A DNA stretch of 64,000 nucleotides from Rhynchospora pubera. Lineage: Eukaryota > Streptophyta > Magnoliopsida > Poales > Cyperaceae. Every line of letters begins with the position of its first letter. The first letter of the stretch is position 1. Of this stretch, positions 12,017 through 22,510 are shown piece by piece. The notes beneath the pieces were generated by a model, which saw only the letters and a program-made list of their open reading frames with translations, had not been told where the DNA came from and ran no database searches. The stretch spans positions 317,318,513 to 317,382,512 of the forward strand of contig CM051459.1 in NCBI GenBank assembly GCA_028095005.1, read 5' to 3'. The position numbers and the translations under genes were made by a program.

Positions 12017-14088
12017 GTGGTATCAGAGCCAGGTTGTACTTAAGCTATTTTGACACTTAATTAAGAGAAATTGGCTAATTAATGGATTAGTAGAGATGAT
12101 GCGTTTGTTTGCTGTCTGGAAATGGTATTTTCTGTGTTGTTTCGCGTTTTTCGCTTTGATAAGTTCTCTGGAAGTTTTTTCCATCTACATGAAAGTTGTA
12201 GATCTGTGGATTGTGATTCTTTTAGCGTTGGATTCACATTTTTCTGAATTAGTATAGATTTACTGTGAATAAAATGGCGACAGTGCGCAGAACCAGTTTC
12301 TGCTTGCACTGTCCTGTTTGAATGGCTTGAAAGATTTATATTTTGAATATAAGTACCAGTGTTCTATGGCTAGATTTAAAGAGGACTTGAACCTCGTTCT
12401 GAGCATGTAAAATTTGTTGCATGGCTCAGATCAATTTGTGGGTTTTTAAGTATGAAAAGGAAGAACTTGTCAGATCCAGTTTGTTGAGCAAATCGATTGT
12501 TCTAATAAACTGTACCAACTGAGGACTCCTTTAAAAATTCTGTTTAAATGGAGTTGTTCTATTTTGAGTTAGGATTCCAGGAAAATTAGTTTCATAATTT
12601 TTCGTGGAGATTTGGACCTTCAACTAGGCTAGAACTTTTCGATCGACAGTCTGTTCCAGTACAGAATTTGTTGATTGTTTAGTTAGTAACTCGAACTTTT
12701 TGAACTAAACTTGGTGGTTTTCTTTTCATGATTAGTTAGGCTATAGAATAAACTAGTTTTTCTATGTATATTGTATATATAAAAACTAATTAGAAGGTGG
12801 TCTAACAGACCAAATGGTTGAGAGGATAATCTGAAAATCTCATAACGGTGTTTCGTGCACTTGTAAGAGATTTGTCATTTTTGATTCTCCCAGATGGTGT
12901 AAGATCTCCTCTTGGAATTTTAACTGGTAATCACAACTATGATAAGGAGCTTAAGTAATTTATTTGAGAATTTTTGGAGGCCTAAAACCTTAGCTTTTAT
13001 TGGATTCCATTAGTTACGTTTTTTAATAAATTACTGTTTTTCTAAATATTCAAATTAGTTGAAATTAATTAGAAAACTCCTTGTTTGATCTCCTTTCTGT
13101 TATGGGATGTTGAAAGAACTTTCTAAATGAATTTAAACAAGTTTTGTTGTTTAAAATTGAGGATTTGTACACGGAATTTACTTATGGCAAACGATACGCA
13201 AAGATGCTTGAAAATCGTTAATTGGAAACAAAGTTCTTGTATGTGCTAACTTTGTTTTGTAGGTGGATAGTGGGTTTAGTATGGCTCAAGACTCAATGCC
13301 TTGTGGTTGTAATGAATGCATGTGTGAATGTTTGTAATGCGGCCTTTGGTGCCATTAATTAATTAATTTGTTGATTAATTTTTGATGTAACTTGTGAGGC
13401 TTGCATGCCCCTAAGGTTAGGATGGGAATAGGATGTTTTCACATGTATTTTGCACCTTTATTTTATATAGGATTTAGATCCTTATAGAATTTAGTGGGAG
13501 GGCAAGAATTAGATTAGTTTTGCTCCATGGACGATGTGGCGAAACTAATGCAAGCGGGAGCCATACAAACCCACAACTATGAGATGCTTATATGATTATT
13601 TTGTTAGGTTAGGTATGGGTGTATGCTTACACGACCACCAAACAAAGTGTCATATGAATTGTTTGTCCCAAACTAAAACGAATAAGTTAAATCGCCCTCC
13701 TTCTCTCTATCCCCTTCACGCCGATTGTCACTCATGGCGCGGTCCGCCCAAGCGGACGTCATGATTGCCAATTCGGTAGTCGGGGTGCAAATAGATAAGA
13801 TTTGCAAGGAGCAAATAGTGAGAAGTGACTTTTCGATGGACCCAACTAGAGTTTGGACATCGGGGCGAAGTTCGCTTATGCGAACCAAGAGTCATGGTAA
13901 GATGATTGGTTGGAGAACCTACCTTATCTAATCATTTTGGATGACGTGCCATAGCAGGTCCATTTTGATGAAAATAGGGGTCTTTGAAATCACTATACTT
14001 AGGGACTTTAAAAGTGTAGTGAAAGTTTTACTTTTGTTAAAACTAAAAACATAAAACTAATTGACCTTTAATTCGATAATTGTTGTAG
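12017..14088 (+). other. Copia primer-binding site and 2-kb untranslated leader
   Basis: The PBS is at 12018-12030, complementary to the initiator tRNA-Met 3' end. The remaining about 2,060 bases before the gag-pol ATG have many stops in all frames. Open frames around 13579-13931 look like chance. The leader is long for a copia element. Confidence 0.7.
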
Positions 14089-17000
14089 ATGTCTTCCTCC
14101 TCTTTAACGCTTCGTTCTCTTCTTGAGAAAGAGAAACTCGCCTTTAACGGTGCTAATTTCTTGGATTGGCACCGCAACCTAAGGCTTGCCTTTAGGTTTG
14201 AAAAAAGGGAGTACCTCCTCTCCACTCCGATTCCCTCTGCTCCTAAGGACACCGATCCAAAGGATAAGCAAGAGGAATATGAGAAGCACGTCAATGACGA
14301 CATGGAGATGTCGGTCTTGATGGTTGCGGTCATGGAATCGGAACTCCAAAAGGAGTTCATCGATAGTGGATATGGAGTGTTTGAGATGATCACTCGTCTC
14401 AAGAACATGTTCCAAACCAAGGCCCGCACCGAAAGGGCCCGTCTTATCAAGGCCGTCGCCAACACTCGCTTGGCGGAGGGTCATGAAGTCGGGCCACACG
14501 TCATGAAGATGGCGGGGTTGTTTCGGCAGCTCGAAAAGCTTGATACGCCCTTTCCTACGGGTGCGATTCAAGATTTCATTCTCAACTCCCTCCCTCCAAG
14601 CTTCACCGGTTTTGTTGTGAACTACCGGATGAATGGCATGGACAAGAGCATGGATGATCTCCAAAACATGCTCGTTGAGACGGAGGATAGTCTCAAGAAG
14701 GAGAAGGGCCCAAAGGATGTTCTTGCCGTGAGTGACAAGAGCAAGAAGATCAAGAAGCGAGGCCGTAAAGCCAAGAAGGGCAAAGGCCCGGTGACGCCCC
14801 AAGGTTCGGCCAAGGGTGCTCCCGTGGGTTCCAAGAAGAAGAAGAACCCGGCCACTCCCGAGACCGTTTGCTACTACTGTAGCAACAAGGGTCATTGGAG
14901 GAGAAACTGCCCCAAGTACCTTGCCGACAAGAAGGCGGGAACCGTCCAACCTTCTTCTTCAGGTATATTTGTCATCGAAACCCTTCTCGCTACCTCTAAC
15001 ACCGATTGGGTATTCGATACCGGTTCGTGTGCTCACATTTGTCGAAATGTGCAGGTCCTAAAGAATAGGAGGCGGCTCGAGAAAGGTGAAGTTCAACTCC
15101 GCGTCGGGAATGGCACGTGCATCTCCGCTATGGCCATTGGGAGCGTGGATTTAACTTTACCTTCCGGTTTTGTGTTGGAACTAAAGGATGTATTTTTAGT
15201 TCCCTCTATCACTCGAAACATTATCTCTATCTCTTGTTTGGACATGGATGGTTTTGATGTTGTAATAAAGAACAAGTTGTTGACCTTGTTTCGAAATGAA
15301 GTTCGTTTTTGTGATGCGCATTTATTGAATGGTCTTTATTTGCTTGATTCTAGCGGACTTATCTTGAGTGTTGAGAATGACAATAGGAAACGTAAGATTT
15401 CACATGAGAATGCAACTTTGATGTGGCATTGCCGCTTAGGTCATATCAATGAGAAACGCATCAAGAGATTACAAACCGTTGGTCTCTTGGATCAATTCGC
15501 TTTCGAGCCAATTGACACATGCGAATCTTGTTTGATGGGAAAGATGACCAAAGCGCCTTTTCCTAACAAAGGGACAAGGGCAAATGACTTGTTAGACCTT
15601 GTACATACCGATGTATGTGGGCCTATGAGCATTTGTGCGCGTGGTGGTTATTCATACTTCATCACATTCACCGATGACCATAGTAGATACGGGTATATCT
15701 ACTTGATGCGTCACAAATCCGAATCCTTTGACAAGTTCAAAGAATTTAAGAATGAAGTTGAGAACCAACTTGGTCGAAAGATCAAGGTCTTACGATCCGA
15801 TCGAGGTGGTGAGTACTTGAGCCATGAGTTTGGCAACTATCTAAAGGAGTGTGGAATCGTTCCACAACTCACTCCACCCGGAACACCACAATGGAATGGT
15901 GTATCCGAAAGGAGGAATCGAACTTTGCTTGACATGGTTCGATCAATGATGAGCCAAGCCGATTTGCCTATGTCCTTTTGGGGATACGCCCTTGAAACCG
16001 CAACTTTTACATTAAACCGTGTTCCATCAAAGTCCGTTGAGAAGACGCCTTATGAGCTTTGGTTTAAGAGGAAACCAAGCATGTCGTTTCTCAAGATTTG
16101 GGGTTGTGAAGCTTATGTGAAAAGGCTAGTGAGCGATAAGCTTGGACCCAAATCGGACAAATGTCATTTCGTAGGATACCCTAAGGAAACGAAGGGTTAC
16201 TACTTCTATAACCGCAACGAGAACAAGATAGTTGTTGCTCGTTATGGTGTGTTCTTGGAGAAGGAGTTTCTCTCAAGAAGAAGTAGTGGGAGCAACGTGG
16301 TGATTGAAGAAATTCAAGAACCGCAACAACAAAGCATGCCTCAAGTAGGCAATGTGGTTGTTCCCAATGTGGTGCCAAATGAGGTTGCACAAAATGTGGA
16401 TGCACCGAATGAGATTGTAGCCGAACCTATTCCACAAGTTGTTGTGGAAGAAGAGATTCACGAACAAGCTCCCTCAAATGAAAACTCAAACATATCGCGA
16501 GTCGATGATGTTGAGGAAGCACCTTCACTTGAAGTTCAAGAACAAAGTCCACAAACCGTTGTGGAACAAGTTCAAGAACCTCAAACTTCTACCCTACGAA
16601 GATCGGCAAGGCCAAGTCGTCCACCTATAAGATATTTAGGTTTGCACGACGTTCTCGTTATGGAGAACGATGAGCCTTTGACCGTTGATGACATGAGAAA
16701 GAAAACCGACTCCAAGGAATGGCTAAAAGCCATGGAATCCGAAATGCAATCCATGTATGACAACAAGGTATGGACCTTGGTTGACCTTCCCAACGGAGTA
16801 AAACCCGTTGAGAACAAGTGGATCTTTAAGAGAAAGGTCGACATGGATGGCAACTTGACCATTTACAAAGCACGACTTGTAGCGAAAGGTTACAAGCAAA
16901 TTCATGGTATTGACTATGAAGAAACCTTCTCGCCCGTCGTCATGTTCAAGTCAATTCGGATCATGTTAGCAATTGCCGCATTCTATGATTATGAGATTTG

Positions 17001-18252
17001 GCAAATGGATGTCAAAACCGCCTTCCTAAATGGAAATTTGGAAGAGGATGTGTATATGACACAACCCGAGTATTTTGTGGATCCAAAGAATGCTAACAAA
17101 GTATGCAAGCTTCAACGATCCATTTATGGATTGAAGCAAGCATCACGGAGTTGGAACAAGCGCTTTGATGAGGAAGTCAAGAAATTGAACTTCTCTCAAA
17201 GTGAAAAGGAACCTTGTGTCTACAAGAGGTTTAGTGGGAGCGTGGTTGTGTTTCTTGTTCTATATGTTGACGATATACTCTTGATCGGGAATGATATTCC
17301 CGAATTGAATGCAGTCAAGGATTCATTGAAGAAAGTGTTCTCAATGAAAGACTTGGGCGAGGCCGCCTACATCCTAGGAATCAAGATCTATAGAGATAGA
17401 TCAAAGAGGATGTTAGGATTGAGCCAAGATGCATATATTGACAAAGTGTTGCAAAAACACAACATGGCGAATTCCAAGAAAGGATTCTTGCCTATGTCAC
17501 ATGGCATTTACTTGAGCAAGACTCAAGGTCCGACAACGGAGACAGATCGGGAGTACATGAAGCGATTCAAGTATCCATCTGTAGTCGGATCGATTATGTA
17601 TGCCATGCTATGCACTCGCCCCGATGTGGCACATCCGATTAGCGTGACTAGTCGATACCAAGCCAACCCGGGCATGGCACATTGGACCGCAGTCAAGAAT
17701 ATCCTCAAGTATCTCAAGAGAACCAAGGAGAGCATTCTCGTTTACGGTGGAGACCAAGAGCTCGTTGTAACTGGTTACACCGATGCTAGTTTCCAAACCG
17801 ATCGAGATGACTCCAAATCACAGTCCGGCTTTGTATTTCTGCTTAATGGTGGTGCCGTAAGTTGGAAGAGTTCCAAGCAAGATACTACGGCCGATTCCGT
17901 CACCGAAGCGGAATACTTAGCGGCTGGTGAAGCAGCAAAAGAGGCCGTATGGATCAAGGAGTTCTTGACCGAGCTAGAGGTGGTTCCAAGCATCTCGGGT
18001 CCAGTGGATATCTACTGCGACAATACGGGAGCCATAGCTCAGTCCAAGGAGCCTAGGTCTCACCAGAAGACTAGGCACATTCTACGACGATTCCATCTCA
18101 TCCGTCAGTTGGTCAATGACGGATGGGTCAAGGTCAAGAAGGTGGACGGTGCCGCGAACACAGCGGACCCTCTGACAAAGCCTTTGTCTCGAGCCGCGCA
18201 TGAGTTGCATGTTGCATCCATGGGGATTAGGCGTATGCCTGATTGGCTTTGA
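14089..18252 (+). CDS. Copia gag-pol polyprotein, intact (1,387 residues)
   Basis: One uninterrupted frame carries every copia domain in order. Gag of the UBN2 type fills about residues 1-240. The zinc knuckle CYYCSNKGHWRRNC (CX2CX4HX4C) is near residue 262. The protease motif VFDTGSCAHIC is near 310. A GAG-pre-integrase segment follows, then integrase with HTDVCGP, TFTDDHSRYGY and WNGVSERRNR carrying the D-D-E residues. The Ty1-type reverse transcriptase includes VLYVDDILLIGND. RNase H has TDASF, TEAEYLAAGEAAKEAVW and CDNTGAIA. The order protease-integrase-RT-RNase H defines Ty1-copia. No stop or frameshift was seen, so the element may be autonomous. Confidence 0.97.
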   Translation: MSSSSLTLRSLLEKEKLAFNGANFLDWHRNLRLAFRFEKREYLLSTPIPSAPKDTDPKDKQEEYEKHVNDDMEMSVLMVAVMESELQKEFIDSGYGVFEMITRLKNMFQTKARTERARLIKAVANTRLAEGHEVGPHVMKMAGLFRQLEKLDTPFPTGAIQDFILNSLPPSFTGFVVNYRMNGMDKSMDDLQNMLVETEDSLKKEKGPKDVLAVSDKSKKIKKRGRKAKKGKGPVTPQGSAKGAPVGSKKKKNPATPETVCYYCSNKGHWRRNCPKYLADKKAGTVQPSSSGIFVIETLLATSNTDWVFDTGSCAHICRNVQVLKNRRRLEKGEVQLRVGNGTCISAMAIGSVDLTLPSGFVLELKDVFLVPSITRNIISISCLDMDGFDVVIKNKLLTLFRNEVRFCDAHLLNGLYLLDSSGLILSVENDNRKRKISHENATLMWHCRLGHINEKRIKRLQTVGLLDQFAFEPIDTCESCLMGKMTKAPFPNKGTRANDLLDLVHTDVCGPMSICARGGYSYFITFTDDHSRYGYIYLMRHKSESFDKFKEFKNEVENQLGRKIKVLRSDRGGEYLSHEFGNYLKECGIVPQLTPPGTPQWNGVSERRNRTLLDMVRSMMSQADLPMSFWGYALETATFTLNRVPSKSVEKTPYELWFKRKPSMSFLKIWGCEAYVKRLVSDKLGPKSDKCHFVGYPKETKGYYFYNRNENKIVVARYGVFLEKEFLSRRSSGSNVVIEEIQEPQQQSMPQVGNVVVPNVVPNEVAQNVDAPNEIVAEPIPQVVVEEEIHEQAPSNENSNISRVDDVEEAPSLEVQEQSPQTVVEQVQEPQTSTLRRSARPSRPPIRYLGLHDVLVMENDEPLTVDDMRKKTDSKEWLKAMESEMQSMYDNKVWTLVDLPNGVKPVENKWIFKRKVDMDGNLTIYKARLVAKGYKQIHGIDYEETFSPVVMFKSIRIMLAIAAFYDYEIWQMDVKTAFLNGNLEEDVYMTQPEYFVDPKNANKVCKLQRSIYGLKQASRSWNKRFDEEVKKLNFSQSEKEPCVYKRFSGSVVVFLVLYVDDILLIGNDIPELNAVKDSLKKVFSMKDLGEAAYILGIKIYRDRSKRMLGLSQDAYIDKVLQKHNMANSKKGFLPMSHGIYLSKTQGPTTETDREYMKRFKYPSVVGSIMYAMLCTRPDVAHPISVTSRYQANPGMAHWTAVKNILKYLKRTKESILVYGGDQELVVTGYTDASFQTDRDDSKSQSGFVFLLNGGAVSWKSSKQDTTADSVTEAEYLAAGEAAKEAVWIKEFLTELEVVPSISGPVDIYCDNTGAIAQSKEPRSHQKTRHILRRFHLIRQLVNDGWVKVKKVDGAANTADPLTKPLSRAAHELHVASMGIRRMPDWL

Positions 18253-18366
18253 GTTGTATCTTTTATATTTAGGCGTTAGTATGAGATATGTATATTTGGA
18301 TATTACATTGAGTACTATACACTGGCTAGAAGTCACTGTTGATTGACTCTAGGCCAAGTGGGAGAT

Positions 18367-20127
18367 TGTTAGAGATATGTCCTAGAAGCCAATCATATTT
18401 GGCTACTTCTATGGTTTTATGTTATGGATGATTTTATATCATTTGTTCCTTGATTTATGTGTTGACAGTTCATTCAGGTTGAGGATCTGAATTATAGATC
18501 ACTGTGATTCATTTAGTAGTAAATGACAACAATAAATCTAAAGCGTCCATAATCTTGATAATTAACAAGGAACATTAATTATCAATAAGATTAGTATGCA
18601 AGTTAAGTGTTGATTAAGTTCTATAAATCAAAGGTTAAGAGTAACCAACTTAATTGCATATGTTTATGTTAATTGAACATAGTACAGGACATGACCCAAC
18701 GAAATAAATACATGGATTGTGTTTGGGTGTCATTATTTATTTCGTTATGATTTTGATTCTAAGTTTGAGATATTTATCTTTTCCACATGAGGATAGGTTC
18801 AATAAATATCGTCTACCGCTGATTCCCGATAAGGGCTGCTATACGGACGTTATTTATGTTCTCTTGAATTGTGCGGGGAAAAGCTAAATAGTCAAGAAAA
18901 CCGTATGTCCCTCATTAATTCACTTAGTGAGTGACGATATCTGTTTGGGCCCCTTGATGGAGATAGATTGTTTGCTAGCAACTGATACAATTATCTCTAG
19001 ATCAAGAAACGTATAATCTGCAAGAATGACACATTCCTATCTTGGATTATACGATGATATCGTGAGGCATAGGAATCAAAATAGAGATATATTATTATTC
19101 TCTTATGCAGGATTGAAATATTGTAGCTGTACACTATTTATGCGAATTGGGAATCATAACGTGTTGCTAGATACCGCTTATGATTATTGGATTTAAATAG
19201 CGATTTAACTCCATGTCCAACGTAGCATAAATCCTCAAAGGGTCACACAGAATTGGTGTTTTAACCACGCTTGCATTATTTATTTATTTGCAATAATTGG
19301 TATTGCAAAATATGATGAGTTGATTAATTAATTAAATAGCGTTGTAGACCGTTATAATTAATTAAATCAAAGGGATCATATAGAAATAAATTAATGCATT
19401 ATCTAATCCCTAAATAATTATTATTAAGTTAATAATTATTTATTTTAACACATGTGCATTTTATAGGGCTTTAATTAAATAATTAATTAAAGGCCCAATA
19501 GGGATCCAAATTGAGAGCAACAAGAGAGGCCATTTAATGAATGATTAAGTGGACCCATGAGGCAATGCAATTGGCCCATAAAGGCCCTCTTTGTGGCCGG
19601 CCAAGCAAGGTGGTAGGTGGGGTGGCAATTTGGTAAATAGTTAGTGTGAGGTAGGTAGGGTTTGCACTCTATATAAGGATGTGGATGGTTGCAAATCCCC
19701 CTCTCTCTCTCTCTCCCACTAACCTAGCCGCCCCTCCCTTGGTGTGCGCCTCCCTCTCTCCCATCTCTCCCTATTGCTCATGTGTTGAGCCCTCCATTCT
19801 TCCACAAATAACTTGTTGATTTGCTAGAAGAATTGAGAAAGCTAGGGATTAGGCATCTCCTCCAAGTTACTAGCATAACTTGTAGAGGATTTGGTTAATA
19901 CCAAGTGGACTCGAGGCGATTCGACAAGGAGGCGCGAGCTAGACGTGAGCACAACCACCTACAACCTAGCCGGTTCGAGCCTCTTGATTACTAGTTCAAG
20001 AGAGGTATACCTTGAACCTTTCTCTCTTGTGTGAATGGCTTAGTGCAAGATCCGTGTTTGTGCATGATTGTTTATGGATAATTAGTAGTATTTAATCATA
20101 AAATGAAAATTATGCACTCAACTAACA
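18367..20127 (+). repeat. 3' LTR of the young copia element
   Basis: It repeats 10256-12016 with one base change noticed by eye and is preceded by a purine tract at 18356-18366. It is followed by the TSD CTACT, then by the right part of the CACTA element. Confidence 0.95.
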
Positions 20128-22510
20128 CTACTCTCCACCGCCTCTCCTCTCTCTCCACGCCTCTCCGGTCCCTCTCGATCCACTGCATCTCCCTCCCTCT
20201 CCACTGCCTCTCTCTCTCACTCGATTCGACTGTGCCATTCTCTCACTGCGCTTTCTTTCTCGACGCGACTTCGCCACCTCTACGACGAGTAAGGTACCTC
20301 ATTCTCTCATTGCTAATGGATTTTGGTTAAATATTTGTGTTAAATGGTTAAATCTGACAAACTAAGTTTAATTTCTGTTAATGGATTTTGAAATTGGGTT
20401 GAAACCCAAAATTTTTATAATTGAAATTTGGGTTAAAAATCTGAAATTTGTATAATTGGGTTAAAATCCGAAATTTTTATTAATTATGTACATTATTATT
20501 TATTTTATTGTGTATGTAAATTATTTGTATAATATATAGATTTTGAATTTTTGTTAATTTGCAAAAAGAGCGCTAGTCTCAAAATTTTTTTTTTTTGTTT
20601 TTACAATTATTTTTAGTACCGGTTATTAGCCTAAAAACCGATACTAAAAATAGTAAATAAAAAAAATGACAAGGATCTTTAGTACCGGTTTTTAACTAAT
20701 AACCGGTACTAAAGATGACATCTTTAGTACCGGTTATTAGTTAAAAACCGGTACTAAAGATCTCCGCCTTTTTTTTTACGAATTCCAGCGCGTTTTTAGT
20801 ACCGGATTTTTAGTACCGGTTTTTAATTATCTTTAGTACCCCCTATTATTAGTACCGCTTGAAATCCGGTACTAATGATCAATATTTAACCGGTACTAAT
20901 AAAAGAAAATGGCGTAATGAACTATGTGAGAGGTCATTTCTTGAAGGTGTCGGTGTATTGGCCAAGAATATATTTTCTTTTAAATTGCATGACATAGTTC
21001 ATGATTTGGCTCGATCTATTTTAGGAAATGGATGCTTTTCTATTGTGGGGAACACTGTCCTAAATTTTCTAGAAGAACTACGTCATTTGTATATAAATTA
21101 TTCGCAAAAAGATACCCTAGAACCTCCTCTCTTTCCCTCTGAAACATTTGCTACTCTACGCACTCTCATTGTAGATGATCACGGACATTTGCTTCCGGAA
21201 AAGAAACAGATCATTGTAGAGGATTACCTTGAGAAACAAATTCATAGTGCTTTTGACATTTCAAATGCACACAAATTAAGGGCTTTACATCTGTGGATCA
21301 GAGGATATTTAAAATTTGACTTTTCATTTGATAAGTTGAAACATCTGCGCTATCTTTTTCTCGGTGGGAAAGCCTTTGAAAGGCTACCTGAATGCATATG
21401 CTCCCTTTGTAACTTGCAAAACCTAACTCTGGAGGATTTTCTGTACCTGACACAGTTGCCAGAAAGCATAAAAAATCTTGTTAGTTTAGAAGAACTATAT
21501 GTTGGAAAGTGTCCTTCCCTTAAGGTGTTGCCCGTCTCCTTTTGCCAACTGAAGGCCTTGCAAAAACTCTACCATTTGGTGGACTGCACTTAAAGAGCTC
21601 CCATGTGATATGGGGAACCTTACAAATCTGCAATTTCTAAGAATTATAGATACTAAAGTCATTTATCTACCACCTAGCTTAAACAAAATTATAAGAAGAA
21701 TTTTACTAGAGGTGGAACTTTTTTGCAAAACAATAGGATGGTTGGAGAATTTTGTTGATCTAAAAGGAACCCTGTGGCTTGTACGATTGAATTTGGTCAG
21801 TTTAAACAGTTTCCACTGTGCTATTCTTGTGAGCATGCATAATTTGCAACACTTGGTACTAGCTTGGAATGATAACTTGTCTAAAAAAGACAAAAATAAA
21901 TTCAATAAACATGGATCATTGGAGTTGTGTATTTCTTTAAATGGAAAATCATATCGTGACATGGAATCACCAGATCGGAATATGTATTCTGAAAGTGAAT
22001 CAAGTGAGGATCTTTCATTATTGATTAGGCTTCAACCTCATCGCAACCTTAGAAAACTAGATGTAAGAGGTTATCGTAGCCGCACATTTCCATACTGGAT
22101 TGGAAATCCCACTTTATGTGCATCACTTGATAGTATTGAATTAGAATCCTGCAATTTTATTACGTTCCTTCCATTTGGTGGCCTTCACAAATTGAAGTAC
22201 TTTTTCATTAGCACGGTGTGCTAGTTTGCAATCAGTAGAAGAACAGTCCCTACCTTTACTAATTGAAGAGATTTACATTTGGTCTTGTCAAAGCTTGACA
22301 TCTGTTACGGGAATACAAAAGCTGAAATCTTTGGTCGAACTACAAATAACCAACTGTAGGGAGCTGTGTTGTTTAGATCATAATGGGAAAGCAGACACAA
22401 TTACTATTTCTGAGTGTCCCAAATTAAGGGTGTTTTGCTCAGAACATGACATCAAATACCTGGTATGTACTTCATCTTTATTATATCTTTTTGAGAAAAT
22501 TAGAATTTAG

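Larger units (their letters stand above)
10256..20127 (+). mobile_element. Complete Ty1-copia LTR retrotransposon, very young
   Basis: Two LTRs of equal length (1,761 bp each; 10256-12016 and 18367-20127) begin TGTTAGAGATATG and end CTCAACTAACA. A 5-bp TSD CTACT is at 10251-10255 and 20128-20132. The primer-binding site TGGTATCAGAGCC (12018-12030) and polypurine tract AAGTGGGAGA (by 18366) are in place. By eye I found one base difference between the LTRs (TACTGC versus TACCGC). The long LTR and gag type suggest the Angela/Tork side of copia, which is only a tentative lineage call. Confidence 0.96.
9742..20919. mobile_element. Non-autonomous CACTA (En/Spm) element in the NBS-LRR gene, host of a copia insertion
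   Basis: The left end is CACTACGCCAAAAAAAA; the right end reads inverted CATTACGCCATTTTC, one change from the canonical CACTA. A 3-bp TSD AAC is at 9739-9741 and 20920-20922. Sub-terminal palindromic units of the form TTTAGTACCGG...CCGGTACTAAA crowd 9765-10110 and 20610-20905. Without the nested copia the element is about 1.3 kb, with CT-rich interior and no transposase. Its ends and sub-terminal units match those of the full-length element at 25288-36118, which could mobilise it in trans. Confidence 0.93.
7499..22510 (+). pseudogene. CC-NB-ARC-LRR (RGA-like) disease-resistance gene, interrupted by two transposons and three frameshifts
   Basis: This would encode an intracellular immune receptor. 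Exon 1 (7499-7846) encodes an Rx-type coiled coil with VAYDAEDVLDEYHYEVL. The intron is 7847-8088. Exon 2 holds the P-loop GTGGIGKTTLAKLVYND, then after a one-base loss in an A8 run (8558-8565) FLVLDDVWNE (kinase 2), KILVTTRN (RNBS-B), CGKLPLAI (GLPL), CFLYSSLFPKEL (RNBS-D) and the MHD equivalent LHDIVHDLA. Leucine-rich repeats follow to about 22460. A hAT element sits at 8932-9514 and a CACTA element at 9742-20919. With each element and one TSD copy removed, the codons rejoin exactly. Two more frame changes occur near 21590 and 22215. A donor-like GTATGT near 22461 suggests a lost 3' exon. It cannot make a receptor now. Confidence 0.93.

Noticed and set aside
12018..12030. TGGTATCAGAGCC as part of a tRNA gene
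   Set aside because: It is the retrotransposon primer-binding site, complementary to the tRNA 3' end, directly after an LTR; no cloverleaf surrounds it.
14043..14949. Long minus-strand frames opposite the copia gag
   Set aside because: They are antisense shadows of the gag-pol frame, with composition explained by the plus-strand codons.
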